From assembly GCF_029319185.1 (NCBI RefSeq), contig NZ_CP119754.1, forward strand, positions 4,464,001 to 4,528,000: DNA of 64,000 nucleotides. Direction: 5' to 3'. Made by a program: the position numbers and the translations under genes. Source of the stretch: Superficieibacter sp. HKU1 (GTDB taxonomy: Bacteria > Pseudomonadota > Gammaproteobacteria > Enterobacterales > Enterobacteriaceae). The notes beneath the pieces are model-generated. The model was given only the letters and a program-made list of their open reading frames with translations, did no database searches and was not told the origin of the DNA. Below are positions 32,811 through 46,107 of this stretch, piece after piece. Numbering within the stretch: position 1 is the first letter of the stretch; each line of letters opens with the position of its first letter.

Positions 32811-32915
32811 GACAATACCCAGGAATATCCATAATGTCGAGCTTACATGCGGAAGGTGAGAAAGTTTCAAGGCTGTGTTTACGTTAGAATATAAGGAGGT
32901 AAAAAAGGAGAGTAT

Positions 32916-33356
32916 ATGGTTATTAGCATCCGCCGATCTCGGCATGATGAAGTGGATAAGCTGGCGGATATCTGGTGTCGCTCAGTCGATGCCACGCATG
33001 ATTTTCTGGCGTCCTCCTACCGGGCGGAGCTGGAGAAACTGGTGCGTGATTTTCTGCCTGAAGCACCGCTATGGGTAGCGACAACAGAGCAGGATAAGCC
33101 GCTGGCGTTTATGTTACTTACGGCTCAGCATATGGATGCACTGTTTGTCGATCCTGATTTTCGCGGCGAGGGCGTAGGGAAGCTGCTGATCGAGCATGCG
33201 CTAACCCTGGCACCGGAACTTACCACCAACGTGAATGAGCAGAATCATCAGGCCGTGGGATTTTATAAGAAGATGGGGTTTAGCGTGACGGGACGTTCAG
33301 AGAAAGATGATCTTGGACAGCCTTATCCATTGCTGCATTTACGGTATAAGGGGTAA
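32916..33356 (+). CDS. yjaB: GNAT acetyltransferase YjaB
   Basis: 146 residues (E. coli 147). The acetyl-CoA motif is DALFVDPDFRGEGVGKLLIEHAL, followed by TTNVNEQNHQAVGFYKKMGF. Substrate not established. Two purine-rich ribosome-like sites (TAAGGAGGT and AAAGGAG) precede the ATG; the nearer one sets the start. Converges on yjaA. Confidence 0.94.
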   Translation: MVISIRRSRHDEVDKLADIWCRSVDATHDFLASSYRAELEKLVRDFLPEAPLWVATTEQDKPLAFMLLTAQHMDALFVDPDFRGEGVGKLLIEHALTLAPELTTNVNEQNHQAVGFYKKMGFSVTGRSEKDDLGQPYPLLHLRYKG

Positions 33357-33370
33357 CGGGCAGAACGTCG

Positions 33371-33754
33371 TTATTTCTGCTCAAGCATCGCCAGTATAGC
33401 GCTATCGGTCAGAGGAGTTGATTGAGCATGCAGTTTAAGCTGGCGATACCTCATCATTGTCGCCTCGGACACCACTTCCTGAAGGATGCGTTCTTCCACC
33501 TGGGATAATCCGCCTTCATTCATTTCCAGCGCGCTGATTACAATGTCAAAACGCCGGGTGCGCAGTAATGAATTCATCCATGTACGCGGATAAAGTTGTT
33601 GGATGAGATCAGAGAGGACTTTTTCGGCAATGGAAAATTCGGCAATAAGGAGACGCTGATTGCTAAAGGCTCCCCGACCAGAGACGTCCTGGCTGCGCTC
33701 AATATCACGCACCATGATATGGTTTTTACGCACCTGGATATATAAAACGGGCAT
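33371..33754 (-). CDS. yjaA: YjaA, stress-linked protein of unknown function
   Basis: 127 residues from ATG 33754 (MPVLYIQVRKNHIMVRD), the E. coli length, with AAAGGAG 8 bp upstream; the ATG six codons earlier overlaps that site. Matches E. coli YjaA through SNQRLLIAEFSIAEKVLSDL and ALEMNEGGLSQVEERILQEVV. Used elsewhere as an E. coli phylogroup marker; its function is not known. Confidence 0.92.
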   Translation of the reverse strand: MPVLYIQVRKNHIMVRDIERSQDVSGRGAFSNQRLLIAEFSIAEKVLSDLIQQLYPRTWMNSLLRTRRFDIVISALEMNEGGLSQVEERILQEVVSEATMMRYRQLKLHAQSTPLTDSAILAMLEQK

Positions 33755-33783
33755 GAGGACTCCTTTCTTCATGATTAAAACGC

Positions 33784-33810
33784 AAAAAGCCCATCCGTCA
33801 GGATGGGCTT
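33784..33810 (-). terminator. rRNA operon terminator
   Basis: AAGCCCATCC-TGAC-GGATGGGCTT followed by TTTG on the minus strand, just after the 5S gene. Confidence 0.9.
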
Positions 33811-33822
33811 CTCACTTGTTTG

Positions 33823-33942
33823 ATGCCTGGCAGTTCCCTACTCTCGCATGGGGAGACCCCACACTACCATCGGCGCTACGGCGTTTCACTTCTGAGTTCG
33901 GCATGGGGTCAGGTGGGACCACCGCGCTGGTGCCGCCAGGCA
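33823..33942 (-). rRNA. rrf: 5S ribosomal RNA
   Basis: 120 nt from TGCCTGGCGG to GCCAGGCAT, both ends as in E. coli 5S, with the conserved CCGAACTCAGAAGTGAAACG internal segment. Confidence 0.97.
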
Positions 33943-34035
33943 AATTCTGTTTATCAGGGTGCATTCCGCACACTGATTAATCTGTAATCAGGCTGAAAAT
34001 CTCTCTCAAATCCGCCAAAACAGCTTCGGCGTTGT

Positions 34036-36941
<2,906 letters not shown>

Positions 36942-37116
36942 TCACAACCCGAAGCTGTTTCACTTCAGTGTTGCGAAAATTTGAGAGACCCACGAACAAC
37001 TCGCGTTGTTCAGTGTTTTTCAATTTTCAGCTTGATCCAGATTTTTAAAGAGCAAAACTTCGCAGCATACCTTCTCAGGTACACTCTGAAGTTTTCATGT
37101 TCCGGACAGTAAAGGA

Positions 37117-37192
37117 TGGTGGAGCTATGCGGGATCGAACCGCAGACCTCCTGCGTGCAAAGCAGGCGCTCTCCCAGCTGAGCTATAGCCCC
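37117..37192 (-). tRNA. alaT: tRNA-Ala(UGC)
   Basis: 76 nt, GGGGCTATAGCTCAGC ... CCACCA, encoded CCA, anticodon TGC in CTTTGCACG. Second spacer tRNA of the rRNA operon. Confidence 0.97.
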
Positions 37193-37295
37193 ATCGTAAA
37201 TCTCGCTCACCGCAATTTTTCCTGAGGCAAGGCGTGGAACGGCGAAGCATACTCAGGTATGCGAGTCGTTTCACAACGCAGTATCAGGACGAATT

Positions 37296-37372
<77 letters not shown>

Positions 37373-37442
37373 GCAGAGATTTTTTACTGCCCGTTTTCAT
37401 CAGACAATCTGTGTGAGCACTACAAAGAACGTTTCTTTAAGG

Positions 37443-38984
<1,542 letters not shown>

Positions 38985-39165
38985 AAGTTTGATGCTCAAA
39001 GAATTAAACTTCGTAATGAATTACGTGTTCACTCTGAGACTTGGTATTTCTTTTTGCCTTTCGGCATTTAAGAATCCGTATCTTCGAGTGCCCACACAGA
39101 TTGTCTGATAAATTGTTAAAGAGCAGTTGCGACGCGGCTTACAGCTCACCGTCGCGAGGTGGCGT

Positions 39166-39193
39166 ATATTACGCTTTCCTCTTTCAGAGTCAA
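39166..39193 (-). promoter_or_regulatory. rRNA operon P2 promoter
   Basis: TTGACT, 16 bp, TAATAT on the minus strand, about 180 bp before the 16S 5' end, as in other enteric rrn operons. Confidence 0.75.
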
Positions 39194-39275
39194 CCCTGAA
39201 TTTCAGGATTTTTCTCTTCAACCGGCCCGGCTGTTTGTGTGAAGTGATTCACATCCGCCGTGTCGATGGAGGCGC

Positions 39276-39303
39276 ATTATAGGGAGTTCTCGAGCGCCCG
39301 CAA
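39276..39303 (-). promoter_or_regulatory. rRNA operon P1 promoter
   Basis: TTGCGG, 16 bp, TATAAT, followed by the GC-rich discriminator GCGCC. The CTCCCTATAATGCGCC core is identical to that of E. coli rrn P1. The A/T-rich upstream stretch (39304-39330) should be the UP element. Confidence 0.9.
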
Positions 39304-39420
39304 CTGTTAAATTGCAGAAAAATGACTGACTGCTGCATTCCCCAGCAAAACCCCCACTTATACCCATTTACACACAGAATTATCCACAGATCGTCAAAAG
39401 ACCGAAAATTCGCGAGCGTT

Positions 39421-39442
39421 GCGCAAACGTTTTCGTTACAAT
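39421..39442 (+). promoter_or_regulatory. purHD promoter with PurR box
   Basis: GCGCAAACGTTTTCGT (39421-39436) is the PurR operator as in E. coli purHD, and TACAAT (39437-39442) is the -10 next to it. PurR with hypoxanthine or guanine would block this promoter. It fires away from rrn P1. Confidence 0.85.
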
Positions 39443-39544
39443 GCTCGCGCAAAATGAAGGATGCCCCGCCTGGGGCGTTAGCTGAGTTTTTACGAGAAAA
39501 TTCATCTAACGCTCTCTGTAATTTGCAAATCCAGGGGATTTACC

Positions 39545-41134
39545 ATGCAACAACGTCGTCCAGTCCGCCGCGCTCTGCTCAGTGTTTCTGATAAAGCCGG
39601 TATCGTCGAATTCGCCCAGGCACTTTCTGCTCGCGGAGTAGAGCTATTGTCTACAGGGGGCACTGCCCGGCTGTTAGCAGAGAAAGGTCTGCCGGTGACT
39701 GAAGTTTCCGATTACACCGGTTTCCCGGAAATGATGGATGGACGCGTGAAGACCCTGCATCCAAAAGTACACGGTGGTATTCTTGGCCGTCGCGGTCAGG
39801 ATGATGGCATTATGGAAAAACACGGGATCGCGCCTATTGATATGGTGGTTGTTAACCTCTATCCGTTTGCCGAGACCGTTGCTCGTGAGGGTTGTTCACT
39901 GGAAGACGCCGTAGAGAATATTGATATCGGCGGCCCGACCATGGTGCGCTCCGCTGCCAAGAACCATAAAGATGTCGCTATTGTGGTGAAGAGCAGCGAC
40001 TACGACACCATTATTAATGAGATGGACAGTAATGAAGGTTCATTGACCCTCAATACCCGTTTCGACCTCGCTATTAAAGCCTTCGAACACACCGCCGCCT
40101 ACGACAGCATGATTGCCAATTACTTCGGCAGTATGGTTCCGGCCTATCACGGCGACAATAAAGAAGCTTCAGGCCGTTTCCCGCGCACCCTGAATCTGAA
40201 CTTCATTAAGAAGCAGGATATGCGCTACGGTGAGAATAGCCACCAGCAGGCCGCTTTCTATATAGAAGAGAATGTCAAAGAAGCTTCCGTAGCCACTGCA
40301 CAACAAGTACAGGGCAAGGCGCTGTCATATAACAACATCGCTGATACCGATGCGGCGCTGGAGTGCGTGAAAGAATTCAACGAGCCTGCTTGTGTCATCG
40401 TTAAGCACGCCAACCCATGCGGCGTGGCCGTCAGCACCTCTCTTCTGGATGCCTACGATCGCGCATACAAAACCGACCCGACCTCTGCATTCGGCGGCAT
40501 TATCGCGTTCAACCGTGAGCTGGACGCCGAAACGGCGCAGGCCATCATCTCCCGTCAGTTTGTAGAAGTGATCATTGCCCCTTCGGCAAGCGACGAAGCG
40601 CTGAAAATCACCGCCGCCAAACAGAACGTGCGCGTCCTGACCTGCGGTCAGTGGGCGGAGCGCGTGGCAGGCCTGGATTTTAAACGCGTGAACGGCGGCC
40701 TGCTGGTACAGGATCGGGATCTGGGCATGGTGACGGAAGGCGAACTACGTGTGGTCACCCAACGTCAGCCAACCGAACAAGAATTGCGTGATGCGCTGTT
40801 CTGCTGGAAGGTGGCGAAGTTTGTTAAATCTAATGCCATTGTTTACGCTAAAGAGAAGATGACCATCGGCATCGGCGCGGGCCAGATGAGCCGCGTTTAC
40901 TCTGCGAAAATCGCCGGAATTAAAGCTGCTGATGAAGGCCTGGAAGTGAAAGGTTCCGCGATGGCCTCCGATGCCTTCTTCCCGTTCCGCGATGGTATTG
41001 ATGCCGCTGCTGCCGTGGGCGTGAGCTGCGTGATCCAGCCTGGCGGCTCTATCCGTGATGAAGAAGTGATTGCCGCCGCCGATGAACACGGCATTGCGAT
41101 GATCTTTACCGATATGCGCCATTTCCGCCATTAA
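39545..41134 (+). CDS. purH: Bifunctional AICAR formyltransferase / IMP cyclohydrolase
   Basis: 529 residues, the E. coli length. It performs the last two steps of IMP synthesis. The N-terminal MGS-like cyclohydrolase domain (RRALLSVSDKAGIVEFAQAL, STGGTARLL) is followed by the transformylase with KHANPCGVA holding the catalytic Lys-His pair. AGGGGA precedes the ATG. First gene of purHD. Confidence 0.98.
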   Translation: MQQRRPVRRALLSVSDKAGIVEFAQALSARGVELLSTGGTARLLAEKGLPVTEVSDYTGFPEMMDGRVKTLHPKVHGGILGRRGQDDGIMEKHGIAPIDMVVVNLYPFAETVAREGCSLEDAVENIDIGGPTMVRSAAKNHKDVAIVVKSSDYDTIINEMDSNEGSLTLNTRFDLAIKAFEHTAAYDSMIANYFGSMVPAYHGDNKEASGRFPRTLNLNFIKKQDMRYGENSHQQAAFYIEENVKEASVATAQQVQGKALSYNNIADTDAALECVKEFNEPACVIVKHANPCGVAVSTSLLDAYDRAYKTDPTSAFGGIIAFNRELDAETAQAIISRQFVEVIIAPSASDEALKITAAKQNVRVLTCGQWAERVAGLDFKRVNGGLLVQDRDLGMVTEGELRVVTQRQPTEQELRDALFCWKVAKFVKSNAIVYAKEKMTIGIGAGQMSRVYSAKIAGIKAADEGLEVKGSAMASDAFFPFRDGIDAAAAVGVSCVIQPGGSIRDEEVIAAADEHGIAMIFTDMRHFRH

Positions 41135-41149
41135 TCCACGGAGTAGAAG

Positions 41150-42442
41150 ATGAAAGTATTAGTCATTGGTAACGGCGGACGCGAGCACGCGCTGGCGTGG
41201 AAAGCGGCACAGTCGCCGCTGGTTGAAACCGTATTCGTTGCGCCGGGCAATGCGGGCACGGCGCTTGAGCCGGTACTGCAAAATGTTGCCGTCAGCGCGA
41301 CAGATATTCCTGAACTGCTGAATTTCGCGCAAAACGAGAAGATCGATCTGACTATCGTTGGCCCGGAAGCGCCGCTGGTGATCGGCGTGGTCGATGCCTT
41401 CCGCGCCGCGGGTCTGAAGATCTTTGGCCCAACCGAAGGGGCCGCCCAACTGGAAGGCTCCAAAGCCTTTACTAAGGATTTCCTCGCCCGCCATGCTATC
41501 CCGACGGCGGAATATCAAAACTTCACCGACGTTGAGCCTGCGCTGGCGTATCTGCGTGAAAAAGGCGCGCCGATCGTGATTAAAGCTGACGGTCTGGCGG
41601 CAGGGAAAGGCGTCATCGTCGCGATGACGCTTGACGACGCGGAGGCCGCCGTACACGACATGCTGGCAGGCAACGCCTTTGGCGACGCCGGTCACCGGAT
41701 TGTGATCGAAGAATTCCTTGACGGCGAAGAAGCCAGCTTCATCGTGATGGTTGATGGCGAGCACGTGTTGCCGATGGCCACCAGCCAGGATCACAAGCGC
41801 GTGGGCGATGGCGATACTGGTCCAAACACCGGCGGCATGGGTGCCTATTCCCCTGCGCCAGTGGTGAACAGCGATGTTCACCAGCGCACCATGGAACGGA
41901 TCATCTGGCCAACGGTGAAAGGCATGGCGGCGGAAGGCAACACCTACACCGGCTTCCTGTACGCCGGGCTGATGATCGACAAGCAGGGCAACCCAAAAGT
42001 TATCGAATTTAACTGTCGCTTTGGCGATCCGGAAACCCAGCCGATCATGCTGCGCATGAAGTCCGATCTGGTGGAACTCTGTCTCGCCGCCTGCGAAGGC
42101 AAGCTGGATGAGAAAACGTCAGAGTGGGATGAACGCGCAGCGCTGGGCGTAGTGATCGCGGCGGGTGGCTATCCGGGTGATTATCGAACCGGCGATGTGA
42201 TCCACGGTCTGCCGCTGGAAGAAGTGGCCGACGGTAAAGTTTTCCATGCAGGAACGAAGCTTGCGGATAACGATCAGGTTCTGACCAGCGGCGGACGCGT
42301 ACTGTGCGTTACCGCACTGGGCCATACCGTCGCAGAAGCCCAGAAACAAGCGTACAAGCTGATGTCAGATATTCACTGGGACGGCAGTTTCAGCCGTCAG
42401 GATATTGGCTATCGGGCGATTGCACGCGAGCAGAAGCTCTAA
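41150..42442 (+). CDS. purD: Phosphoribosylamine-glycine ligase
   Basis: 430 residues (E. coli 429). ATP-grasp enzyme of purine synthesis. Visible motifs: VIGNGGREHALAWK, IKADGLAAGKGV (ATP binding), GPNTGGMGAYSPAP and FNCRFGDPETQ (metal). It follows purH by 15 bp in one operon. A CATCCCC/GGGGATG hairpin at 42451-42483 may end the transcript. Confidence 0.98.
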   Translation: MKVLVIGNGGREHALAWKAAQSPLVETVFVAPGNAGTALEPVLQNVAVSATDIPELLNFAQNEKIDLTIVGPEAPLVIGVVDAFRAAGLKIFGPTEGAAQLEGSKAFTKDFLARHAIPTAEYQNFTDVEPALAYLREKGAPIVIKADGLAAGKGVIVAMTLDDAEAAVHDMLAGNAFGDAGHRIVIEEFLDGEEASFIVMVDGEHVLPMATSQDHKRVGDGDTGPNTGGMGAYSPAPVVNSDVHQRTMERIIWPTVKGMAAEGNTYTGFLYAGLMIDKQGNPKVIEFNCRFGDPETQPIMLRMKSDLVELCLAACEGKLDEKTSEWDERAALGVVIAAGGYPGDYRTGDVIHGLPLEEVADGKVFHAGTKLADNDQVLTSGGRVLCVTALGHTVAEAQKQAYKLMSDIHWDGSFSRQDIGYRAIAREQKL

Positions 42443-42523
42443 TCCTCCCTCAACATCCCCTTTCCCGTCCGGCGAGGGGATGCTCTTCCGGGAGGTCAGT
42501 AGAGTGCTCACCTCTCCCGCCTG

Positions 42524-43222
42524 TCAGAAATCATCTTCTTTCGGCTGCCACGTACAGAAATCTTCGTTCGCCACCAGCAGTAGCTGAGAGCCTTCCGGCG
42601 CTTCCAGCCACGCCACGCTCACCTCGACGGATGAATGGCTCTGGCGGCGCTCAATATGGCTTAGCGCCCGCGCGTCAAAGTCTGGCTTGATCGTCTTGCC
42701 TGCGCAGGTGGTAATGGTGTGGTTCTGATGCCAGCGTCCCTGATACAGCACGACCCGTCCCTCACGCAGCGCATCGCTGGTCTGGCGAATTTGCTGAGCG
42801 CGATAGCGATACAGCTCAATGCGGTCGCTGGAGAGTTGCTGCTTCTCGCCGTTCACTTCATGCTGCATAAAGCTGAGTTCACCGCGATCGTCAAAACGCA
42901 CCCGGATATGTTCGGGGGGTTTAGCATAAATATTGAGTTCGATCAGTGCGAGGGTATCGCCCTGCCAGCGGTATTCACTGGTGGAGGTCGTCCCGTTATG
43001 CCACGGGCTAAATACGGAGAGGAGGTGAACCTCCCCGTCGGTATCTTTGCGCCATATCCGCACCGCGCCCCGATCGTCAGCATAGCCGCTGGCGGTGAAC
43101 GGAGGCAGGGACGAATGATGGCCGCAGGCCGACAGCAACAGTACGCCCGCCAGCGTCACTACCCGACGCCAGACAGACAAAAGGGGCGAGAACGCCCCTT
43201 CGTTAAAACTGTTCGCTGTCAC
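42524..43222 (-). CDS. yjaH: YjaH, DUF1481 lipoprotein
   Basis: 232 residues. An N-terminal extension of about 20 residues precedes the lipoprotein signal (VVTLAGVLLLSACG, lipobox LSAC, Cys near 33). The rest matches the E. coli YjaH family (GYADDRGAVRIWRK, YRWQGDTLALIELNIYAKPPEHI). Function unknown. It starts 6 bp after the hupA stop; the hupA terminator is inside its first 15 codons, so most transcripts should not reach it. Confidence 0.88.
   Translation of the reverse strand: MTANSFNEGAFSPLLSVWRRVVTLAGVLLLSACGHHSSLPPFTASGYADDRGAVRIWRKDTDGEVHLLSVFSPWHNGTTSTSEYRWQGDTLALIELNIYAKPPEHIRVRFDDRGELSFMQHEVNGEKQQLSSDRIELYRYRAQQIRQTSDALREGRVVLYQGRWHQNHTITTCAGKTIKPDFDARALSHIERRQSHSSVEVSVAWLEAPEGSQLLLVANEDFCTWQPKEDDF
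43178..43200 (-). terminator. hupA terminator, inside the yjaH coding region
   Basis: AAGGGGCG-TTCT-CGCCCCTT followed by TTGTC on the minus strand, 28 bp after the hupA stop and 20 bp inside yjaH (codons 7-14). Confidence 0.8.
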
Positions 43223-43228
43223 GCAATA

Positions 43229-43501
43229 TTACTTAACTGCGTCTTTCAGAGCTTTACCAGAGACAAACGCCGGCACGTTAGCTGCGGCAATTTTGATCTC
43301 TTTACCGGTCTGCGGGTTGCGGCCAGTACGCTCAGCGCGGTGGTTTACCTTGAAGGTACCGAAACCAACCAGTTGTACAGCATCACCTTCTTTCAGAGAC
43401 TCAGTAATAGCAGCCAGGGTGGATTCCAGAGCAGATTTTGCCTGTGCCTTAGACAGATCAGCCTTGTCCGCAATTACATCAATCAGTTGAGTCTTGTTCA
43501 T
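43229..43501 (-). CDS. hupA: DNA-binding protein HU-alpha
   Basis: 90 residues, practically identical to E. coli HupA. Histone-like nucleoid protein that bends DNA as a heterodimer with HupB. The beta-arm motif GFGTFKVNHRAERTGRNPQTG is intact. AAGGATAAC precedes the ATG. Confidence 0.99.
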   Translation of the reverse strand: MNKTQLIDVIADKADLSKAQAKSALESTLAAITESLKEGDAVQLVGFGTFKVNHRAERTGRNPQTGKEIKIAAANVPAFVSGKALKDAVK

Positions 43502-43687
43502 AAGTTATCCTTACAATGTGTTTATCGCTTGCTAAGCATCGAGTGCGATGGAAATGCCTGAAAAGCACTCTCCTGCATACACGCACCGATAGCCACTTTT
43601 TTTCGCCCTCCAAATGTAGACCAGACGGGGGGCTAATGGGAAGCCTCCAGGCATGACAAATCAGGCGTTAAATCACGTTTTATTGTC

Positions 43688-44278
43688 TCATTGCTGCAAA
43701 TTTATACCGATATTGCTCTCACCCGCCTCTCGCAGGTCCGCGCGCAGCCCTTTTATCAGCTCAATGTCGCGTTCTTCGCAGTCGGCCAGAAGACGGAAAA
43801 TCTCCCACTGAATGTCCCATTCCTGTTCAACCGCCGGGTTCACTCTCAGTTCTTCATCGGTCATTTCCCGGCCAGCCTGAGACATTTCCAGCATTGCAAC
43901 GGTGGTAATTGAAGCCTTGCTGACCTCAATGGCATGTTCCAGCGTTTCGCCGCTCAGACGGGAATGAATAAGTTCGCTCAGGGCAACACAGGCATCAATC
44001 GCCGGATAGACGCCGTAAACATCATAGTCGTCTGCTACCGGGATCGCCTCTTCCAGCTTCTCCAGCTGGCTGTCGAAATTCACCTTCGCATCTTTTACCG
44101 TCAGCGTTTCCCATATCAGGTCGACAATACGGCGGTAAAGCTGCGGGTCGGCAAACCCGGTCTGCTGGCAGAACATGGCGTAGTTAGGGTACATACGCTC
44201 GCACAGACAGGCCATGAACGTGGTGTGCTGCCAGCTTTCCAGCTTCTCCAGCCGCAGATGGATCGGGTTTTGTAGCAT
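43688..44278 (-). CDS. yjaG: YjaG, DUF416 protein
   Basis: 196 residues, all-helical, matching E. coli YjaG (MACLCERMYPNYAMFCQQTGFADPQLYRRIVDLIWETL). Cytoplasmic, function unknown. It starts 42 bp after the nfi stop and ends 186 bp before hupA. Confidence 0.93.
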   Translation of the reverse strand: MLQNPIHLRLEKLESWQHTTFMACLCERMYPNYAMFCQQTGFADPQLYRRIVDLIWETLTVKDAKVNFDSQLEKLEEAIPVADDYDVYGVYPAIDACVALSELIHSRLSGETLEHAIEVSKASITTVAMLEMSQAGREMTDEELRVNPAVEQEWDIQWEIFRLLADCEERDIELIKGLRADLREAGESNIGINLQQ

Positions 44279-44320
44279 GATGAGATCTCAAATTCGGAAA
44301 TTAGCCGCAGTTTACCTGAA

Positions 44321-44992
44321 TCAGCCGTTAATTTCCTGCCATCGCACAAAAGCAGTACGCCGTGATGCGACCGCATCTGCCCAGCGGGTGGGCTCCGGCA
44401 GGCGGTAGCCCTTCATACAGCGCTGTACCCACGCCAGGGCGGTATCCGTGCTGACACGGTGCCCGGTTGCCACAAACAGCGGATTACAACGCGCCTTACT
44501 GCGCCACACCCAGGCAAGCTGTTCGCCTTTGTCCATCAGCGGAGCCAGCGCGCCCGGTTCGTCGGCGAGCGGCTCGAATTTGCCGCACAGCCGTTTTTTG
44601 GCCACGCCAATCGTCGGCACATCCACCAGCAGGCCAAAGTGGCTGGCGACACCCAGACGGCGCGGATGCGAGATGCCGTGGCCGTCGACAAACAGCAAAT
44701 CGGGCTTCTGCGACAGCATCTCCCACGCCGCCATGAGCGCGGGATACTCGCGAAACGAGAGAAAACCGGGAATGTACGGCATGGTGGTCGGGATGCGTGC
44801 AATCTGATGTTCAACCAGCTCCAGCGAAGGATATTTCAACAGCACCATTGCTGCCCGCGTCACTTCACCGCCCTGCTCAAATCCCACATCCGCCCCGGCG
44901 ATCAGCTGAGGCGGATCCCTGTCCAGGCGATCCTCGCGGATCACCGACGAGGCCAGTTCAAATTGTTGAGCGCGTAGCGACGCAAGATCCAT
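44321..44992 (-). CDS. nfi: Endonuclease V
   Basis: 223 residues as in E. coli. It nicks DNA one base 3' of deaminated adenine (inosine). Catalytic acids are in IAGADVGFEQGG (Asp near 35), in YIPGFLSFREYP (Glu) and in LLFVDGHGISHPRRLG (Asp near 110); GVAKKRLCG is also conserved. It starts 9 bp after hemE, so the two are coupled. Confidence 0.97.
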   Translation of the reverse strand: MDLASLRAQQFELASSVIREDRLDRDPPQLIAGADVGFEQGGEVTRAAMVLLKYPSLELVEHQIARIPTTMPYIPGFLSFREYPALMAAWEMLSQKPDLLFVDGHGISHPRRLGVASHFGLLVDVPTIGVAKKRLCGKFEPLADEPGALAPLMDKGEQLAWVWRSKARCNPLFVATGHRVSTDTALAWVQRCMKGYRLPEPTRWADAVASRRTAFVRWQEING

Positions 44993-45001
44993 AACGACTC
45001 C

Positions 45002-46069
45002 TTACAAATGGTAAGGCGCAGAGAGACGATGAACCGCCTCGACAAATACGCCTGCATGTTCCGGTGGCACATCCTGATGGATGCCGTGACCAAGATTGAA
45101 GACGTGGCCTTCACCCTGGCCGAAACCTGCAAGTATAGTCGCCACTTCCTCTTCGATGCGTTCAGGCGCGGCATAAAGCATTGACGGGTCCATATTACCC
45201 TGTAGCGCGACTTTATCGCCGACCCGTCGACGCGCGTCGGCGATGTCGGTAGTCCAGTCGAGGCCCAGCGCGTCGCAGCCGGTTTCCGCGATAGCTTCCA
45301 GCCACTGACCGCCTCCCTTGGTAAAAAGCGTTACCGGCACGCGACGACCGTCGTTTTCACGCAGCAGGCCGTCAACGATTTTATGCATGTAATAAAGCGA
45401 AAACTGCTGATAATCGCGTCCGGTCAGCACGCCGCCCCAGGTATCAAAAATCATCACCGACTGCGCGCCCGCGCGAATTTGCGCGTTCAGGTACAGCGTG
45501 ACGCTTTTCGCCAGCTTATCCAGCAGCGTATGCAGCGTGTGCGGTTCGGCATACATCATCTTTTTGATAACGGTAAAAGCCTTGCTGCTGCCGCCTTCCA
45601 CCATGTAGGTCGCCAGCGTCCACGGGCTGCCGGAGAAGCCGATTAACGGAACGTCGCCTTTCAGCTCGCGGCGAATCGTACGCACGGCGTTCATCACGTA
45701 GCCCAGTTCCAGTTCCGGATCGGGCACCGGCAGTTTATCGACGTCGGCTTTGCAGGTAATCGGGGAAGTAAAACGCGGACCTTCTCCGGCTTCAAAGTAG
45801 AGTCCCAGCCCCATCGCATCAGGAATGGTCAGGATGTCCGAGAAGAGGATTGCCGCGTCCAGCGCATAACGACGCAGCGGCTGCAATGTGACTTCACAGG
45901 CCAGCTCGGCATTTTTACACAGCGACATAAAATCGCCCGCCTGGGCGCGCGTCGCTTTGTATTCCGGCAAGTAACGCCCGGCCTGTCTCATCATCCAGAC
46001 GGGGGTGATATCCACAGGCTGACGCTGTAGCGCGCGCAGGTAACGATCGTTCTTCAGTTCGGTCATCAT
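45002..46069 (-). CDS. hemE: Uroporphyrinogen III decarboxylase
   Basis: 355 residues from a double ATG; MTELKN at 46066 is the usual start (354). It removes four carboxyls to give coproporphyrinogen III in haem synthesis. Signatures PVWMMRQAGRYLPEY and GFSGSPWTLATYMVEGG are present; the key Asp is in LFSDIL. AAAGGAAA precedes the ATGs. 38 bp after nudC, same direction. Confidence 0.98.
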   Translation of the reverse strand: MMTELKNDRYLRALQRQPVDITPVWMMRQAGRYLPEYKATRAQAGDFMSLCKNAELACEVTLQPLRRYALDAAILFSDILTIPDAMGLGLYFEAGEGPRFTSPITCKADVDKLPVPDPELELGYVMNAVRTIRRELKGDVPLIGFSGSPWTLATYMVEGGSSKAFTVIKKMMYAEPHTLHTLLDKLAKSVTLYLNAQIRAGAQSVMIFDTWGGVLTGRDYQQFSLYYMHKIVDGLLRENDGRRVPVTLFTKGGGQWLEAIAETGCDALGLDWTTDIADARRRVGDKVALQGNMDPSMLYAAPERIEEEVATILAGFGQGEGHVFNLGHGIHQDVPPEHAGVFVEAVHRLSAPYHL

Positions 46070-46107
46070 GATTTCCTTTTACGTTATGCCCGACAGTATA
46101 TAAGAAA

